64,000 nt of DNA from Ligula intestinalis (Eukaryota > Platyhelminthes > Cestoda > Diphyllobothriidea > Diphyllobothriidae). The position numbers and the translations under genes are program-made. This document shows positions 1 to 11,715 of this stretch, piece after piece. The first letter of the stretch is position 1. Every line of letters begins with the position of its first letter. Below the pieces are notes generated by a model. It was not told where the DNA came from, ran no database searches, and saw nothing but the letters and a program-made list of their open reading frames with translations. Where the stretch lies: contig JAYGXS010000003.1 in assembly GCA_036362985.1 (NCBI GenBank), positions 47,853,422 to 47,917,421 of the forward strand. The letters run 5' to 3'.

Positions 1-1220
1 ATTTAATGACGTTAAAATGATGTGGCAACGTTGATTTCTTCACGTGTTTTAAAAGTCCTGACCTGAAATTAACTTGCGTAAAAATAGGAAAATCAAAAAA
101 TTTAAAAATTAATCACGGCCACATTTCCGGCTTTGTCGTTCAATTTCTAATTTATTTTCGAAATTCAAGAAAACTAAGATTTTTTGCAAATAAATGCTGT
201 TGCTAGGATTAATAGGTACAGCTTCTGAATACAGAGGCTTAAAGCATGAATAACGTGAACATACGAAGGAATATTTGCAGCAAAGACTACCACAGTTCAT
301 TTTATTGATATAAAAACTATATCAATCAAGTAAACTCATTGCTTACCGTGATTATTAAACAACGTTTTATTCCTTAGGTAAAATGAAGTGCCAAAACCGT
401 CATTGGCTGTGAAGCGAATGCGTCATACTCGGTTCTTGGTCACGGTATAAGCTGTTTCTTCCTCGGCGCAAACTGCAAGGCAATAAATGCAAACGGCAAC
501 GTACGCGAATAAAGGCCTTGCATTGATTAAGGTTCGGATATTGCCCGAATGCTCGACAACCAATCAGATGACGGCAAATGCCAGCCACCGCGTGCAGTGT
601 CAAATTTCGCATCCACTTGATTTTCTCAGTTCTACTTCTACGTGCTTACTTCAAAAGCTGTGTCACTTCTTCAGAAACGTGCCTTCTTTTAATGCCTGCC
701 AGAATTAACTTTACAAATACACACATTGCAATATTATGCGAACCAAAGGCTGTGTGATGCATTTAATTGAGTGAAAATACCATTTGGCTTGTGTGTTAGC
801 CTCCTGTCTCGATGGATCCGAAACAAAATCAAACACCTTAATTTTGGACCTTCTATCATTTTTAAAACAAGGTAAAAAACATTTTGAGAATACACACGTC
901 AACAGAACACTCAGAATTGAAAAAATGGATCGTTGTGGCAATAATGCCTTTAGACGCTGCTCACACGGAAGTTTCATATTGTATTTGCAGTCTCGACGTA
1001 TACAGAGGTTTATATTTTTTCATCACCCTCTAAAAACTTAACATCATTAGGGGTGGCCCTTACATTTTTAAATTTAGTTATTCAGTATGACAAAAGGTAA
1101 GAAGCCTTAAAAGATCTTGCATAATTTGCTAGAAAACCCTCGTGATATAGACCTTCGCTGCTTTATGCCCTCTTCAATTGTAAACAATAGCACACCAAAG
1201 TTCTTAAAAAACCAATGTTT
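1..1220. other. AT-rich region without a recognisable gene
   Basis: Open frames here are all under 90 codons and overlap on both strands with no family resemblance. I see no exon-like block with splice sites and no RNA gene. Confidence 0.6.
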
Positions 1221-1369
1221 TTGCAAAAATTTGTAAAAAGCTAATTTCAGAAGATAAATTGGCGAACATACGTTTGTTTTCGATAAATTCTCGTCAGGCC
1301 TTTACATTTATATGTTATGAATAAACTATGGTGGTTGGTGGACAGATGAAGTGTTCTCGTTGTCACTGT

Positions 1370-1412
1370 GGGGAGGAGGGGGGAGGAAGGGGGGTGGGGG
1401 TAGGTTGGGGGA
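1370..1412 (+). other. G-rich tract able to form a G-quadruplex
   Basis: The plus strand has at least four runs of four or more G separated by short AGGA, AGGAA, T and TAGGTT spacers. It lies 15 bases beyond the stop of the Penelope endonuclease, so it reads as a C-rich 3' flank of that element's sense strand. It may be the element's tail or merely a G-rich simple sequence. Confidence 0.6.
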
Positions 1413-1427
1413 GTTGAGATCAAAGTG

Positions 1428-1982
1428 TCAATGTCTAGACGGCCCGGCGTCCAGGACCACCGATAAGGTGTGCGTGGCTGGACTTGGGACTTGGTCGTCT
1501 CTGCGGGGGCCCGTTTCCGAGGCCTGTGGTCTGCTGTGGGTGGCCGTGTTACCTAGTTTCGCCCATGGCAACTGGGGCGCCGCGATTAAATTCTTTTGAG
1601 CACATAGCAGCGGTCTGCGTAGCCTGATGGCGGCCGCCTCTGCCGTCACCAAAAGACGCTGTCCGAGGAGTATTGAGTAGCTTGAAGGCACCTTGTAAAT
1701 CACTCGGAAGGCCTCTTTGGCATCCACGCGATGGTTCGAGTCTACCAGGTGCGCTAAGATTGAACTGTTTACACCTTTAAGTTGGCCCTTCCCTAACCAT
1801 GCGGCTATGTGTTCCCTTACTCTTTTGGACAAGCGCCGGCTCGTGCGACCAATATATCCTGCCCCACAGGAACAGGTAAATGAATATATGCACATTGAGG
1901 TGGTCTGGGCTGGCAGTTTATCGAAAACAAACGTATGTTCGCCAAATTTATCTTCTGAAATTTTCAATGAGAATTTTCGCAA
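1428..1982 (-). pseudogene. GIY-YIG endonuclease domain of a Penelope-like retroelement, 5'-truncated
   Basis: The 184-codon frame carries the Penelope-type endonuclease signature: a Cys pair (C37, C39), then YIGRTSRRLSKRVREH at residues 43-58, HL...H at 78-84, and Glu115 in the place of the catalytic Glu of the GIY-YIG fold. In these elements the domain follows the reverse transcriptase and nicks target DNA. A stop codon lies four codons before the first codon of this frame and no reverse transcriptase is found upstream, so this is only the element's 3' part. The frame opens with a TTG, so its start is arbitrary. The last 50 residues show no family features and may be read-through into flanking sequence. 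Confidence 0.75.
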
Positions 1983-1989
1983 AGTTAAA

Positions 1990-4900
1990 AACTAATTTGT
2001 CCAGCAAACACAAATGACGGTAGTACGACGCATGACGTCAGTTTGGTAGGCAGTACATGGTTAGAATGCAGTTACAATGCTAAACAAAGAGCAATATCAA
2101 AAATATGGCATTATGTAGACCTCTCGGATTGTAACTATATGGTTATGTTACTGATAAGTTTGTCAGCTAGCAGGATGGTCAGGTTGTTGATAGTGATTTA
2201 TTTGTAATTCATTGCCCATAAATATAACCTTTCCTATATTGAACCCTTGTCATTTTCTTTGCAAGGTTCTTTTAAGTTAACACCTAATAAATCATGATGG
2301 AATAGTAATTCAATCAATACGGTAGTGAAAAAGTCTGACCATTGGTTAAAGTAATCAGACTTGTGTCATAACGGCGCTAGCAGCATGTGGTTTTGAAGTG
2401 GCGAACAGACCATTGTCCTGTATATATTTTCCATTCAGTAAGCGCCAGTGTATAGCAACGATGCCGAAGGCATGCCTTACGGTTTTGATTTACGTCCTTT
2501 TTCTAAGGGCGTGCTTTCTTGTTCTTCCAAACCTACTAGAAAGGTTTGTCCTTGAACGGTGCATACTCCGCAAGGTTGGCTATTTGGAAGCACCTTCTAC
2601 ATACGGCTTCCAAGTTAGTTTTCATAGCATCTGCAGATGAGTTGAGAAAATGGAAACTCAAGGTGGATGAAGATGCTTAAAAAATGAAAAATAAATTTGA
2701 AAATAAACGTTTTACTTTCACAGGTATCAGAATGGTACATAAGGAATGAGGAACGAGTTCCTTTCATAATTCTGTAATTATGTTCGTAGTGAACAATGAC
2801 AGGTCCCTTTTGTGGTATTTATTGTTTCAAACGTGTAGTTTTATCACCTTGCGTAGATTTGGACCTCCTTGTTCGTCATTATTATTATGAATATTTGAAG
2901 AGTTACAGGCGGAGAATGCTCTTGGAAACCTCATTGCATCTTTTTCCAGTCAATCTGAAGTTGTAGACATTAAAAATCACACACCTCCGAGTAAGTTGTC
3001 GTGGTACAATGCAAAATAGTGAAAACAGAGCAAGAGCCAGGAAGATATTCATAAGGCTGGCATTAAGAAATAATGTTGTGAAAGTAGCCTATTGTCAAAT
3101 AAAATGCATTAAGGTTTCTAAGCATAAATCACTTATTAATGATACGCTACACGGAACTTTTGGCAAATAAGAGCACTTCAGTGTTCATTCACAATTTATG
3201 TCAAAATGTCCCACTGACAGCTGTGTTCGACCGTTTCATAGGAAAGGATGATAGATCATATAACGGCTAAGTCTTATACACGGAGATGAGCAATCCAAGT
3301 ATCAATAAGATTAAAAGAGCTTCTGAATGTCATTGAAATTCATGCCTTTAAAAATGCATAATTCAAGTAAACTGCAAACGGAAGTTTTGAGGCAATTTTG
3401 TGACTAATAGGTTACTTCACACTGATTCCTTACTAGAAGAAGAAGAAGTGATTTCAAGTTCATATTATTGACTGCTCATTGCAGAAAGAAGACAATAGTG
3501 TTTTTCCTGAGTAACTTTTAATCAGGCAAATTCGACGGAATGCGCCAAGTTTTCTGAAGTTATAGAATTTTGCGACCTTACATTCAATTGCGTACGATCA
3601 CTACCTGTTAAGAATGCAAGATAAACTGTACAATCACAATCTGAAGGGATAAAATGTGATAGGTAGATAAAGCATGAACTGCTGGCTTGACCTTTAGGTA
3701 CGTGTAGCGACACAGAAGAGATAATTTGGATTACAGGAAAACCCTGTCAAGCACGATTAAAATAGCAACACGCGCGGGCAACGTAGTGAGGGCACTGGAG
3801 ATGCTGATGAGATTACGTCCATAATTGATATTAACCGCAACAATGCGAGATTGATCACGCAGTCCAGCAGCCTGTAGCGTTCCAGTTTTGTCCATATTCC
3901 AGCGGCTTCTGCAAACCGGAGGAGACGCCAGGTGGTCGCCCGAAGTAGAACATTAAATCTAGTCATCGTGTCCACCACCTGCTTTGTACGTAAATTCTTG
4001 GTTATCTTATTTTACGGTCTTAGCAGCCATTTTGGTACGGTTGCAGCTGATGGAGTTGCTAATATGTCTGCATCCGCCAATATATGCTAACTCAGAAATT
4101 CAGTTTGATGTGACCTGCATAAGCAGATTATCTTAGGTTTGTCTAACAGGAATAAACTGATATAACAAACATTTCGACATGGACTACCTTGATTTAATTG
4201 TGTATCGAAACCGTCGCTTAATAAAGTTTAACAAACGGTTAGTCTTAAATGGAATAAGTAAACCATTTTCGGCGCAGATATTTGGGCAGAGATGACAATA
4301 ATTATCGGCGAATTTATTCGGATTCCCAGTTTCAGGAAAAAAACTTTTTAAGGAAGCTGACCCCATCGTCGATACAACTCAAGGACAGATTCTTCTCACC
4401 CTGTTGGACAGCTGTCAATAGATACCGCGTATTTCTTCGACGCGTTGAACAAAATATGTTCTGGTTAAATGCACCAGTTTACACAGGTCCAAATGCAAAT
4501 CTTCGATGTTAATGCCATACTCTTCCGCAGCATAATAACTAGAACATAAAAATGTGCTCTTTACAAACTCTTCGACATATGAGGTTATTTTATAGTCAAA
4601 AGTACATAGTCCAAGTACTAATATAATTCCATTAATGTTTTGCTTATAATCTGCGATGCCTATAAAATGTAAATTATAGTGTCCCTTGTGGTATATAATA
4701 CAGGTTTAAAGCAAACCTTTTTTTCGGACGGCAAAGCTAAGCATCTCAATTTTGAGTTAGGGAATTGAGAATAATTCAATTTCACTAGAAAAATAAAACA
4801 GACATTAAATTGCGTATTCTTATATCAAGTTTACGCTTGCATACAGTTTGATAAAAAGACATCATCTCTTACCGGATATTCATTCGTTTAAAAAACTAAT

Positions 4901-7340
4901 TAACTCAAGGTATACGAAAGGGATCGATTAATCCGTAAGGGTAACTGCCAGCTGCGTGTTGTTAAGTTTTCCTTATATACTGAAGCTTTGCACATGAGGA
5001 AAATAAATTCCCTTTGCAAAATGATCTGAGTTATTTATTATCACTAAATTAGCATCTTTAAAAGCAATAAATTGAATTTTCTTTCTGAGACCTCAATAAA
5101 ATAAAGAAAAGAATATTAATAATAAATTCTGTGAGTCTCGCGATTAACTTCATTTAAGCTGAAAGAAATGCAAGAGCACGACCACTTGTCCCTTTTCTTA
5201 TCTCAGCGCTCGATTTTCATTGTTTGCTACCGGTTTTTAATACCAGCTAAGCTTACGGTTCTGTATGGTTGCCTGATTAAAATCCTGTCCGGGTAATCAA
5301 CAGTACACAGAGCCTAGCTGTCGACGCAACAAACGAACAGCAGCTGGTTTTGACACCAAGCATTCAGACGACGGGATAGAAAAAATATAAATTTAAGGAA
5401 ATTCTACAATCCATTTGATCTTTACGTCAGCGTGCGAAGCAAAATGCCATAAAAATACGTTTTATTGAAAAAAGAGCTCTTTTGGTTGTGAACGATATGG
5501 AGCATCATCAAGTGACATGAATAAAAAGTGGAGAAAATGTCCTTTAGTTTAAAAACTAACAAGACTTTGGTTTCCTTCATTTGGATATGGAGGATGACAA
5601 CTAATAGCCAAGTTGCAAACGTGTGCGTTTGAATTCTACCCAACGGTGAAACACTTAAAAATTTAAGTTTTACCTATCAATGTCTGCAAATCATAATTAA
5701 ACGCCAAAAATGACATGAGCTAAGTATTTAATTGTTAACGCTTAGACTGTCATTTATTTTTCAATGTCCATAAGTAGCAGAAATATCGTTTTACGTTAAT
5801 TGTTTTATATTGTAGAATCTCACAAAAAGGATGAAAGAAAAAAAGCTTGCTTAATTGAGTAAACAAAAAATAATAGCACTTATAATTTCTTAATTTACTG
5901 GTACATATTACGTGTGCTAGAGAAATAGAAGGATATGTGTGTCGGACATAGTGTCTTTAAGATAATTTAATGTCATATATAAGGCCTAATTATTTAACTT
6001 TATTGGCAAGACAAAAATTGAAACAAATCTGCCTAAGTTGTTGCGAAAATGAAGTTTATACAGATTCAATTTTCCCTATACGTTTCTGTATGAGAACTAA
6101 AAGTACCTGTAGTTAATTAAAAAAACGCTATCCTCTATCGTAAGTTTGCACAACAGCAATAAAAGATGTTTAACAACTTTAATGACTTCGGCGTTTTAGC
6201 CATAGTAAGTGTTTGTGCACAATGACGCAAATCAAATTACATTCCCCAATTGGTGTCATCTTTTAACAGCCAAAAAACCCATACGGATGACTTTTATCTT
6301 ATAATTTAGCTCCTAAGTGATGCCGACTGTCAGTGAATCCTTTGAAATTTTCTCTTTGCTCAGTGTTAATGCAAATTAAAAATAACCATGCTAGACTTAA
6401 ATGTACTATAGCAATACAAAAACAAGTCAAGCGCCATTGGCTCATCAAAATATGTGGCAATTGCCTCATCTGAAATGTATGCTTATGAATTTGTCTTGAA
6501 AAGCACCTTAGACTCTTAGGATAATAAGAGCATATGCGGAGCACGGCATTTGGTAATATACAGTATGTGAGCTAAAAGAGGAAATATGATAACTTGACAA
6601 AAAATCATTCACCAATTTGAAGCTAATGAAATCGTATCCACCACAGACACTCAACTTATTTAACTACCTTCAAATTAATGAACATGGAAAATAAGTGTAA
6701 ATTGTACTATAACTTTTATTAAGAAACCATTTTTCTTAAGGTAGTCTAAAAGGTCAAGACCATGAAAATTCGTGCCACGTGAGTCCAGTCGAATTTAAGA
6801 AGTACGTATACCTTTGTCTATATAACCAACTGACCATATGGAACGGTTTAAGGTCAGTTACGTTTAAAAATTTCTTTGCACGTGTTTTAATTAAACATTT
6901 TTGTATAATTATTACTCAATGACGTCTGGAAGAAAGTCAAGTGGACACTGCCTGGGCATGAGTTACATGAGTTTGTTGTGCAAAAGAGATCTCAATTCTT
7001 CGTTTTGCTATTGTAAGAGAGTTAGTTGATTGAAGGAGAAGATTTTGCTTGATTGTGCTAGTAAACCGATCGCAGGATTGAAAGTGTCTTTTAACTTCTA
7101 AAGCTAATGCGGCGATAAGGGATCGCAGAATTTTAATGAAAGTGGAAGATGCAATCATAAGCATGATTTTTGTGCATTTTCAGAGATTTTTTATTCGTTT
7201 TTGCTGACAGTGTAGTCGTACCATTAGCCATGAGAGAAACAAACCTTGTTGTTAATATTCACTATTCTTTAGAAAATTCTAAAAAACGTAAAGAAGCGTC
7301 AAACATAGATCTTTCGGAAGCGAAAACTTATGTCCTAAAC
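1990..7340. other. AT-rich region without a recognisable gene
   Basis: About 5.3 kb with only short overlapping open frames. A slightly GC-richer patch at 3760-3990 has a 73-codon minus-strand frame that I do not recognise; it may be repeat-derived. No conserved domain, tRNA or exon chain is visible. Confidence 0.5.
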
Positions 7341-7349
7341 TTTAAGATG

Positions 7350-7835
7350 CAAGTGAAGCCAAGTTCAAAAGGAAATAACGATTTATATTTTAAAAATCAC
7401 GCTTAGTTAACCTGTGGGGGTTTCTTTCAAAAAATGAAGTATCTAAAATATTTTTGTCGTATTTTTCACTGCATCACCTACATGGCGAACAAGTAACGTT
7501 TGTATATTTTACCGCGAAGGTAATACAAAATAGTTCTTACTTAATTTAAGTCACGTAGAAGTATACTTTTTGTAAACTAGACGTTCCGCTTATGCGTTAT
7601 TTAGAAACAAAAAAGACAGAAGAATAATTAATAAAGAAATATTATATTATAGATATGGCCACACTTTTTTGCATTAGCAAGCTTAGAACAGACACCCAAA
7701 GTTATCAACTATTGCAAAAAATAGTCAAACATAAAGCGAAAAGTAAGTTCATTCTATCTCAGTGAAACTGCATCATTTTCTTTCGAGTAAGTTTAAAAAA
7801 TGTCAATGATCTCTATTTTCGGTTTAACAATACCA
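7350..7835 (-). repeat. Inverted copy of an unclassified AT-rich dispersed repeat
   Basis: Reverse-complementing this stretch gives a clear match to part of the repeat at 40.4-42.1 kb. For example 7575-7625 matches 41387-41440 with only scattered differences (the GTTATTTAGAAACAAA block), and neighbouring sequence on both sides follows in the same order. No coding capacity is evident. The outer limits are approximate. Confidence 0.6.
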
Positions 7836-8177
7836 TGGACGAAGCTTATATAAACCACTTGCTGAAATTGAGACTTTCATATTCCCTGAATTAGATAATC
7901 TGCTAAAGAGGAGAGACCAATCCCACATAACCCCGATTTTTTCCGAGTCGTCGCTTATGTGGGGAATGTTTTGGAGGTTGTCGGCCACTTCCCAAATCCC
8001 CCAGAGTTCTGAGCGCACACAGACAGATGACAACCACTAGATACCAGAAATGGAGGCCATCGAACTCACTGCCAATAAAAGCTTGCTTGGACGTGAATGT
8101 GCATCAGCATTCGTTTTTGGGTAGTGGTTTATCTCACAGAGGCCAGCCCGAGGTTCTCGCAAGAAGTGGCAACCACG

Positions 8178-8189
8178 GGACCAACTAGT
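8178..8189 (+). repeat. Left copy of 12-bp direct repeat, probable target-site duplication
   Basis: GGACCAACTAGT occurs here and again at 11716-11727. The two copies flank the non-LTR retrotransposon exactly where its 3' and 5' ends are expected, as for a duplication made on insertion. Confidence 0.6.
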
Positions 8190-8214
8190 GTGTGTGTCGT
8201 AGCCCATAGTTGGA

Positions 8215-10689
8215 TCAGGAATCCCCGCCGGAATCCAAACTGGGAGTAGCTGGGAGACGGAGAAAAGCCGCGACCTCGACCGGCTTGAGCCACAGGTCCG
8301 CGGGAGTGAGGTGGGTGCCTGGCCGAGAACTGTAGGCGAACAGATGACGGCAGTCATGCGGCGAGACGCCGCAGTCGGGACAGCAGTCGGGTATGGATGG
8401 GTCAAGCCGGTGCTGGTACTGGCGAAGGAGCATACAGTAGCCACTGCGTAGCTGCGCCAGAGTACAGCGAGTGACCCTCGGGAGATGTCGTTCCGAGGCC
8501 GCAATCGGAGGTGGATAGCCACCCAGAAGGACCGGGGGACGGTAACCTCGTTTCTCCTCAACAACGAATCTCTGGTGGAGACGCTGGAAGCCTGTCTTGG
8601 TGGCAGAGCTATCAACAGGTAGGTCCGCGAGAGACGAGGCAACAGCTACCTTGTGGAGTGCTCGAATAGACGGCCGGACGTTGCGGCAGGGCTCGGGAGC
8701 GGTGCAACGGTGATGATTGGGATGGCCGAATTGCGAACAACTCCACCAGAACTGCTGGCTAAGGAGAGTGTTGTGATGGGCGACCGGTAGAACAGAAGCC
8801 TCCGCATGAAGATGATCTATAGGCGACATTTTATAGCAACCCGTGATCGTGCGGAGGGCAGCGTTTTGGGCTGACTGGAGGTGGCGGAGGCTGGAAGAGC
8901 TTATCGTAGGAGACCAGATTGATGCCGCATAAGTGAGGTGCGGCTTGGCCAACGCCTTGAAAGCAGTCGACAGAGTCTCTTTCGCACAGCCCCAGGATGT
9001 GCCTGCTAGAGCCTTGAGGACCTTGGTGCAGCGGCTTACTTTGCTTGCGGTCTCCCTGGCATGGTCTGCGAACGTGAAGAGCGGATCAAAACGCACACCA
9101 AGGAGTTTGGGCTTGCGGACGAGCGGTAAGGACGCCCCATTGACGGTGATGACCGGGTGACGATTAAACTCCTTCGGATCAAGCGTAAAAACAGTTACGG
9201 ACGACTTGGCTGCCGAGATCGTCATTCCGCGCTGGGTGAGGAAGTTTTCGACAACAGGCATGAACTCCGTGAGGAGCTGTGCAGCCTGATCGATGTCATG
9301 GTGCCGGCAGAAGAACGTAATATCGTCCGCATAGGATACCACTTGTACAGGTGCCCGGGGGAGTGGGAGCTCTCGCATGTAGATGTTAAAGAGTGTCGGG
9401 CTGAGCACAGAGCCTTGAGGGACGCTACAGGACTGCTTACGGGGCTTGGAGAGAGCGCCCCGGAAGAGGACACGATCGTGACGGCCACGGATGTAAGCCG
9501 CCAACCATCGGACCAGGCCAGTCGGGACGTTCAACGAGACCAAGTCCTGCAGGAGCTGATTGTGGCGGACGCAGTCAAAGGCTCGTGACAGGTCAATTGA
9601 GACTGCCACGGTCCGCGAAGCGGGCTTCTGTTGATTGAAGCCCTCGAGGATAGCGTCGCTGAGCTTGAAAAGCGCCGTTGTAGTTCCACGACCCGATCGG
9701 AAACCATGTTGGTGGCAAGATAGTTCCGCCACAGACGTCAGAAGTGGGTGGATGAGACGTTCCAGGATCTTCGCCAATGGACCGAGGAGGGCAATTGGAC
9801 GATAAGAGGTCGCTAGGCAGGGGTCCTTACCCACTTTGACCAGGGGGATAATGATCGACTGGCGCCAGCAATCAGGGATGATTGAAGTTCCCAGTGAAAG
9901 GTTGAAGAGGGCGGCAAGGTAGGCAGCCACCTTCGGGCCGATGTGGCGCACATGGATAGGCGCCAGACCATCTGGTCCTAAGGCTTTCGAAGCTCTCATT
10001 TTCTTGACGGTGGTGAGGATGGCATCAGCCGAAAAGGAAATGTCTGGGGGCGGGGCTTTATGGAGGAGGCGAAGAAGGGGGCGCTGGCTTTTGGGACTGG
10101 GCGCCGAGCGGGGCGAGAACAGCTTGTTCATCTTCGCGGCGATCTTACCGTTGTTGGAAATGAACTTGCCGTCCCCAAAGCTAATAGACTGGTTTGATGT
10201 ATCAGCCCGGGGTTTGGTCAGGTTGCGTAAAAGCTTCCAAGTGGCAGCTGAGTTGCCGCTGAAATTACAATCTGAAACTAGTTCAGGCCAGCGTTGGCGT
10301 TTGCCATCGTTGATAGTCTTAGTGATTAAGCCATTCAGTTCGCCAACGCGCGGGTCACTGGCGTCACTCGCTCGTAATTCGTCTCTCTCTCGTTCCAGGC
10401 GGGAGGCTTCGGGTGGATAGTTAGGACGAAGAAAGGGAATGCGGCCGTTAGGGATGTAGTGACTTGCTGCTGCCAGGAGTATTCGACGAAGGGCTCGCTC
10501 CGCCATGTGGACACAGGTGGGAGGCGGTAGGCCATCGATCTCGGCTTCGCATTCGGTCGTGAACGCTGCCCAATTGGCTTTCTTGAAATTAATGAAGTGC
10601 CGGTTGGGGGCCTTGATACGCTCGGCGGCGGTGGCCAATTCGAGCACAATGGGGAGGTGGTCGCTACCCAGCTGATTTCCGTCTTCCAC
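8215..10689 (-). pseudogene. LINE reverse transcriptase region, frameshifted from its endonuclease
   Basis: An open stretch of 824 codons. It begins inside the last endonuclease motif (LGSDHLPIV, residues 6-14) with a GTG codon, so it is not an independent gene but the continuation of the upstream frame after a frameshift. Reverse transcriptase motifs appear in order: KALGPDGL (235-242), SYRPIALLG (295-303), HGFRSGRGT (328-336), SIDLSRAFD (364-372), SVPQGSVLSPTLFN (422-435) and the catalytic YADD (453-456; genomic 9322-9333). The C-terminus has CCPDCGVSPHDCRHLF followed by Tyr where related elements usually have Cys, then a PADLW...VEVAAFL block typical of LINE C-termini. The stop is at 8215-8217. 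The enzyme would copy element RNA at the nicked target. Confidence 0.9.
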
Positions 10690-11603
10690 ATGTTGGAGGC
10701 TACCAGACTGAGACTGGCGAGGGAAACATCGGGCGAGCTGGAGGCGCCGTTGGTCGGGAGCCGCGTTTGGCTGTTCTCGTTGAGAACGGCAAAGGGGGCG
10801 TGTTCTATTTCGTCAGCCAGAGCTTCTCCTCGGGAGTCGGCTGCCAAGTTAGAGCACCATAGGTCATGGTGAGCGTTGAAGTCACCTAGCACCAGACTGT
10901 CTCCAGAAGGTAAGTTGGGAGCGATAGAGGCGGTGAAACCGGGAGAACAATTGGAAGTTGGAGGGATGTACACGTTCACGACGGTTAGCGGCGCCGGGCC
11001 AATGTCAAGGGAAATCGCCAGTACTTCCGTGGGATCGGCTGTAAGCAGGGGAAGCTGGTGATGGGCAATGGATTTGTCCACCAGGAAGGCCAAACCTCCG
11101 CCTTTGTTGCGGCCGCGGTCGCGACGGACAATCGTGTAATCGGCACAGGAAGGGACCTTAGTGGAGTTAGACCACTTTGTCTCTTGGATAGCCGCCACAG
11201 CTATGCTGTGCGAGCGCATGAAGGCCAGGAGCTGGTCAAGCTTCCCAAAGAGGTCGTTGGCGTTGAATTGTAAGATCTTAAGACCAGGTGGTGAGGTAAG
11301 GTCGGAGACCAGAGGATTTGGGTTCAGGACTGGACGGGCTGGAGGCATGGAGATCGGTGGGGGCACGGGACAGCTGGGACACGCGAGGGCGGGCGACCAA
11401 TCGGCAGCCGTGGCGAGGCCACTGCAGCGGAGATGGCACCAGCCATTGCAGGAGCCGCAACGTACAGACCAGTCGCGGCGGCCCAGACGGACTCGGCAGA
11501 ACGAGCAGTACCAGAGAGGTCCAGGGTTGGCCTCGATTCCGGCGGCGAGGAGGAGGAGTCGGAGCAGCGTGGCCGGGAGGGGCTGTTCCGTCATCAAAAA
11601 CAC
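10690..11603 (-). pseudogene. LINE N-terminal region: 2A-like peptide, PHD finger and APE-type endonuclease
   Basis: Starts at ATG 11603 and stays open past the point where the reverse transcriptase frame takes over. Residues 16-29 are a leucine-rich stretch ending GIEANPGP, which fits the 2A consensus for ribosomal skipping between the last Gly and Pro. A C4HC3 PHD-like finger follows (C33, C36, C49, C52, H57, C60, C75, C78). The APE endonuclease shows QFNAN (112-116), IQETKW (139-144), VVNVYIPP (208-215), GDFNAHH (240-246) and SSPDVSLAS (289-297). The final SDH motif is only in the next frame, so a single indel lies around 10665-10690. 2A-like leaders are known at the N-terminus of some LINE proteins from trypanosomes and sea urchin. 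Confidence 0.85.
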
Positions 11604-11715
11604 GGATTGGGCGGAGGGGAGAGTTGATCCAACGTAGGGAGATGGGTGTAGCAGACATTGGCCACCGGGAGGGCGGGTGGGAACGCGGTTCGTAGACGTG
11701 TCTGCTGTGGTTCCC

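Larger units (their letters stand above)
1221..1985 (-). mobile_element. Penelope-like element fragment with an inverted partial copy
   Basis: The minus strand encodes a GIY-YIG endonuclease end of a Penelope-like retroelement (separate entry). The first part of that coding sequence (plus-strand 1915-1985) is found again in opposite orientation at 1221-1290. The best-matching cores are 1244-1287 and 1917-1960, about 44 bases that agree apart from one indel. The two arms face each other across about 620 bases that hold the endonuclease. No reverse transcriptase is present, so this is a truncated, rearranged copy. Inverted partial copies are common in Penelope-like elements; that this one arose during insertion is inference. 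Confidence 0.6.
8190..11715 (-). mobile_element. Near-full-length non-LTR retrotransposon (LINE) with 2A-like, PHD, endonuclease and reverse transcriptase regions
   Basis: About 3.5 kb, much more GC-rich than its surroundings, lying between 12-bp direct repeats. On the minus strand it reads: 5' leader of about 110 bases, then 2A-like peptide, PHD-type zinc finger, APE-like endonuclease, reverse transcriptase and a C-terminal cysteine/histidine motif, then a very short 3' end with an alternating AC stretch against the target repeat. The organisation matches CR1/Jockey-superfamily LINEs, which use one long polyprotein. One frameshift between endonuclease and reverse transcriptase is the only clear lesion, which suggests a fairly recent insertion. 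Exact clade assignment needs a phylogeny. Confidence 0.85.

Noticed and set aside
3757..3978. 73-codon minus-strand frame in a GC-richer patch
   Set aside because: No recognisable motif; could be repeat-derived but I found no second copy by eye.
8933..11695. Many plus-strand and alternative minus-strand open frames of 60-200 codons over the LINE
   Set aside because: They overlap the reverse transcriptase and endonuclease frames and exist because the element is GC-rich; they carry no family motifs.
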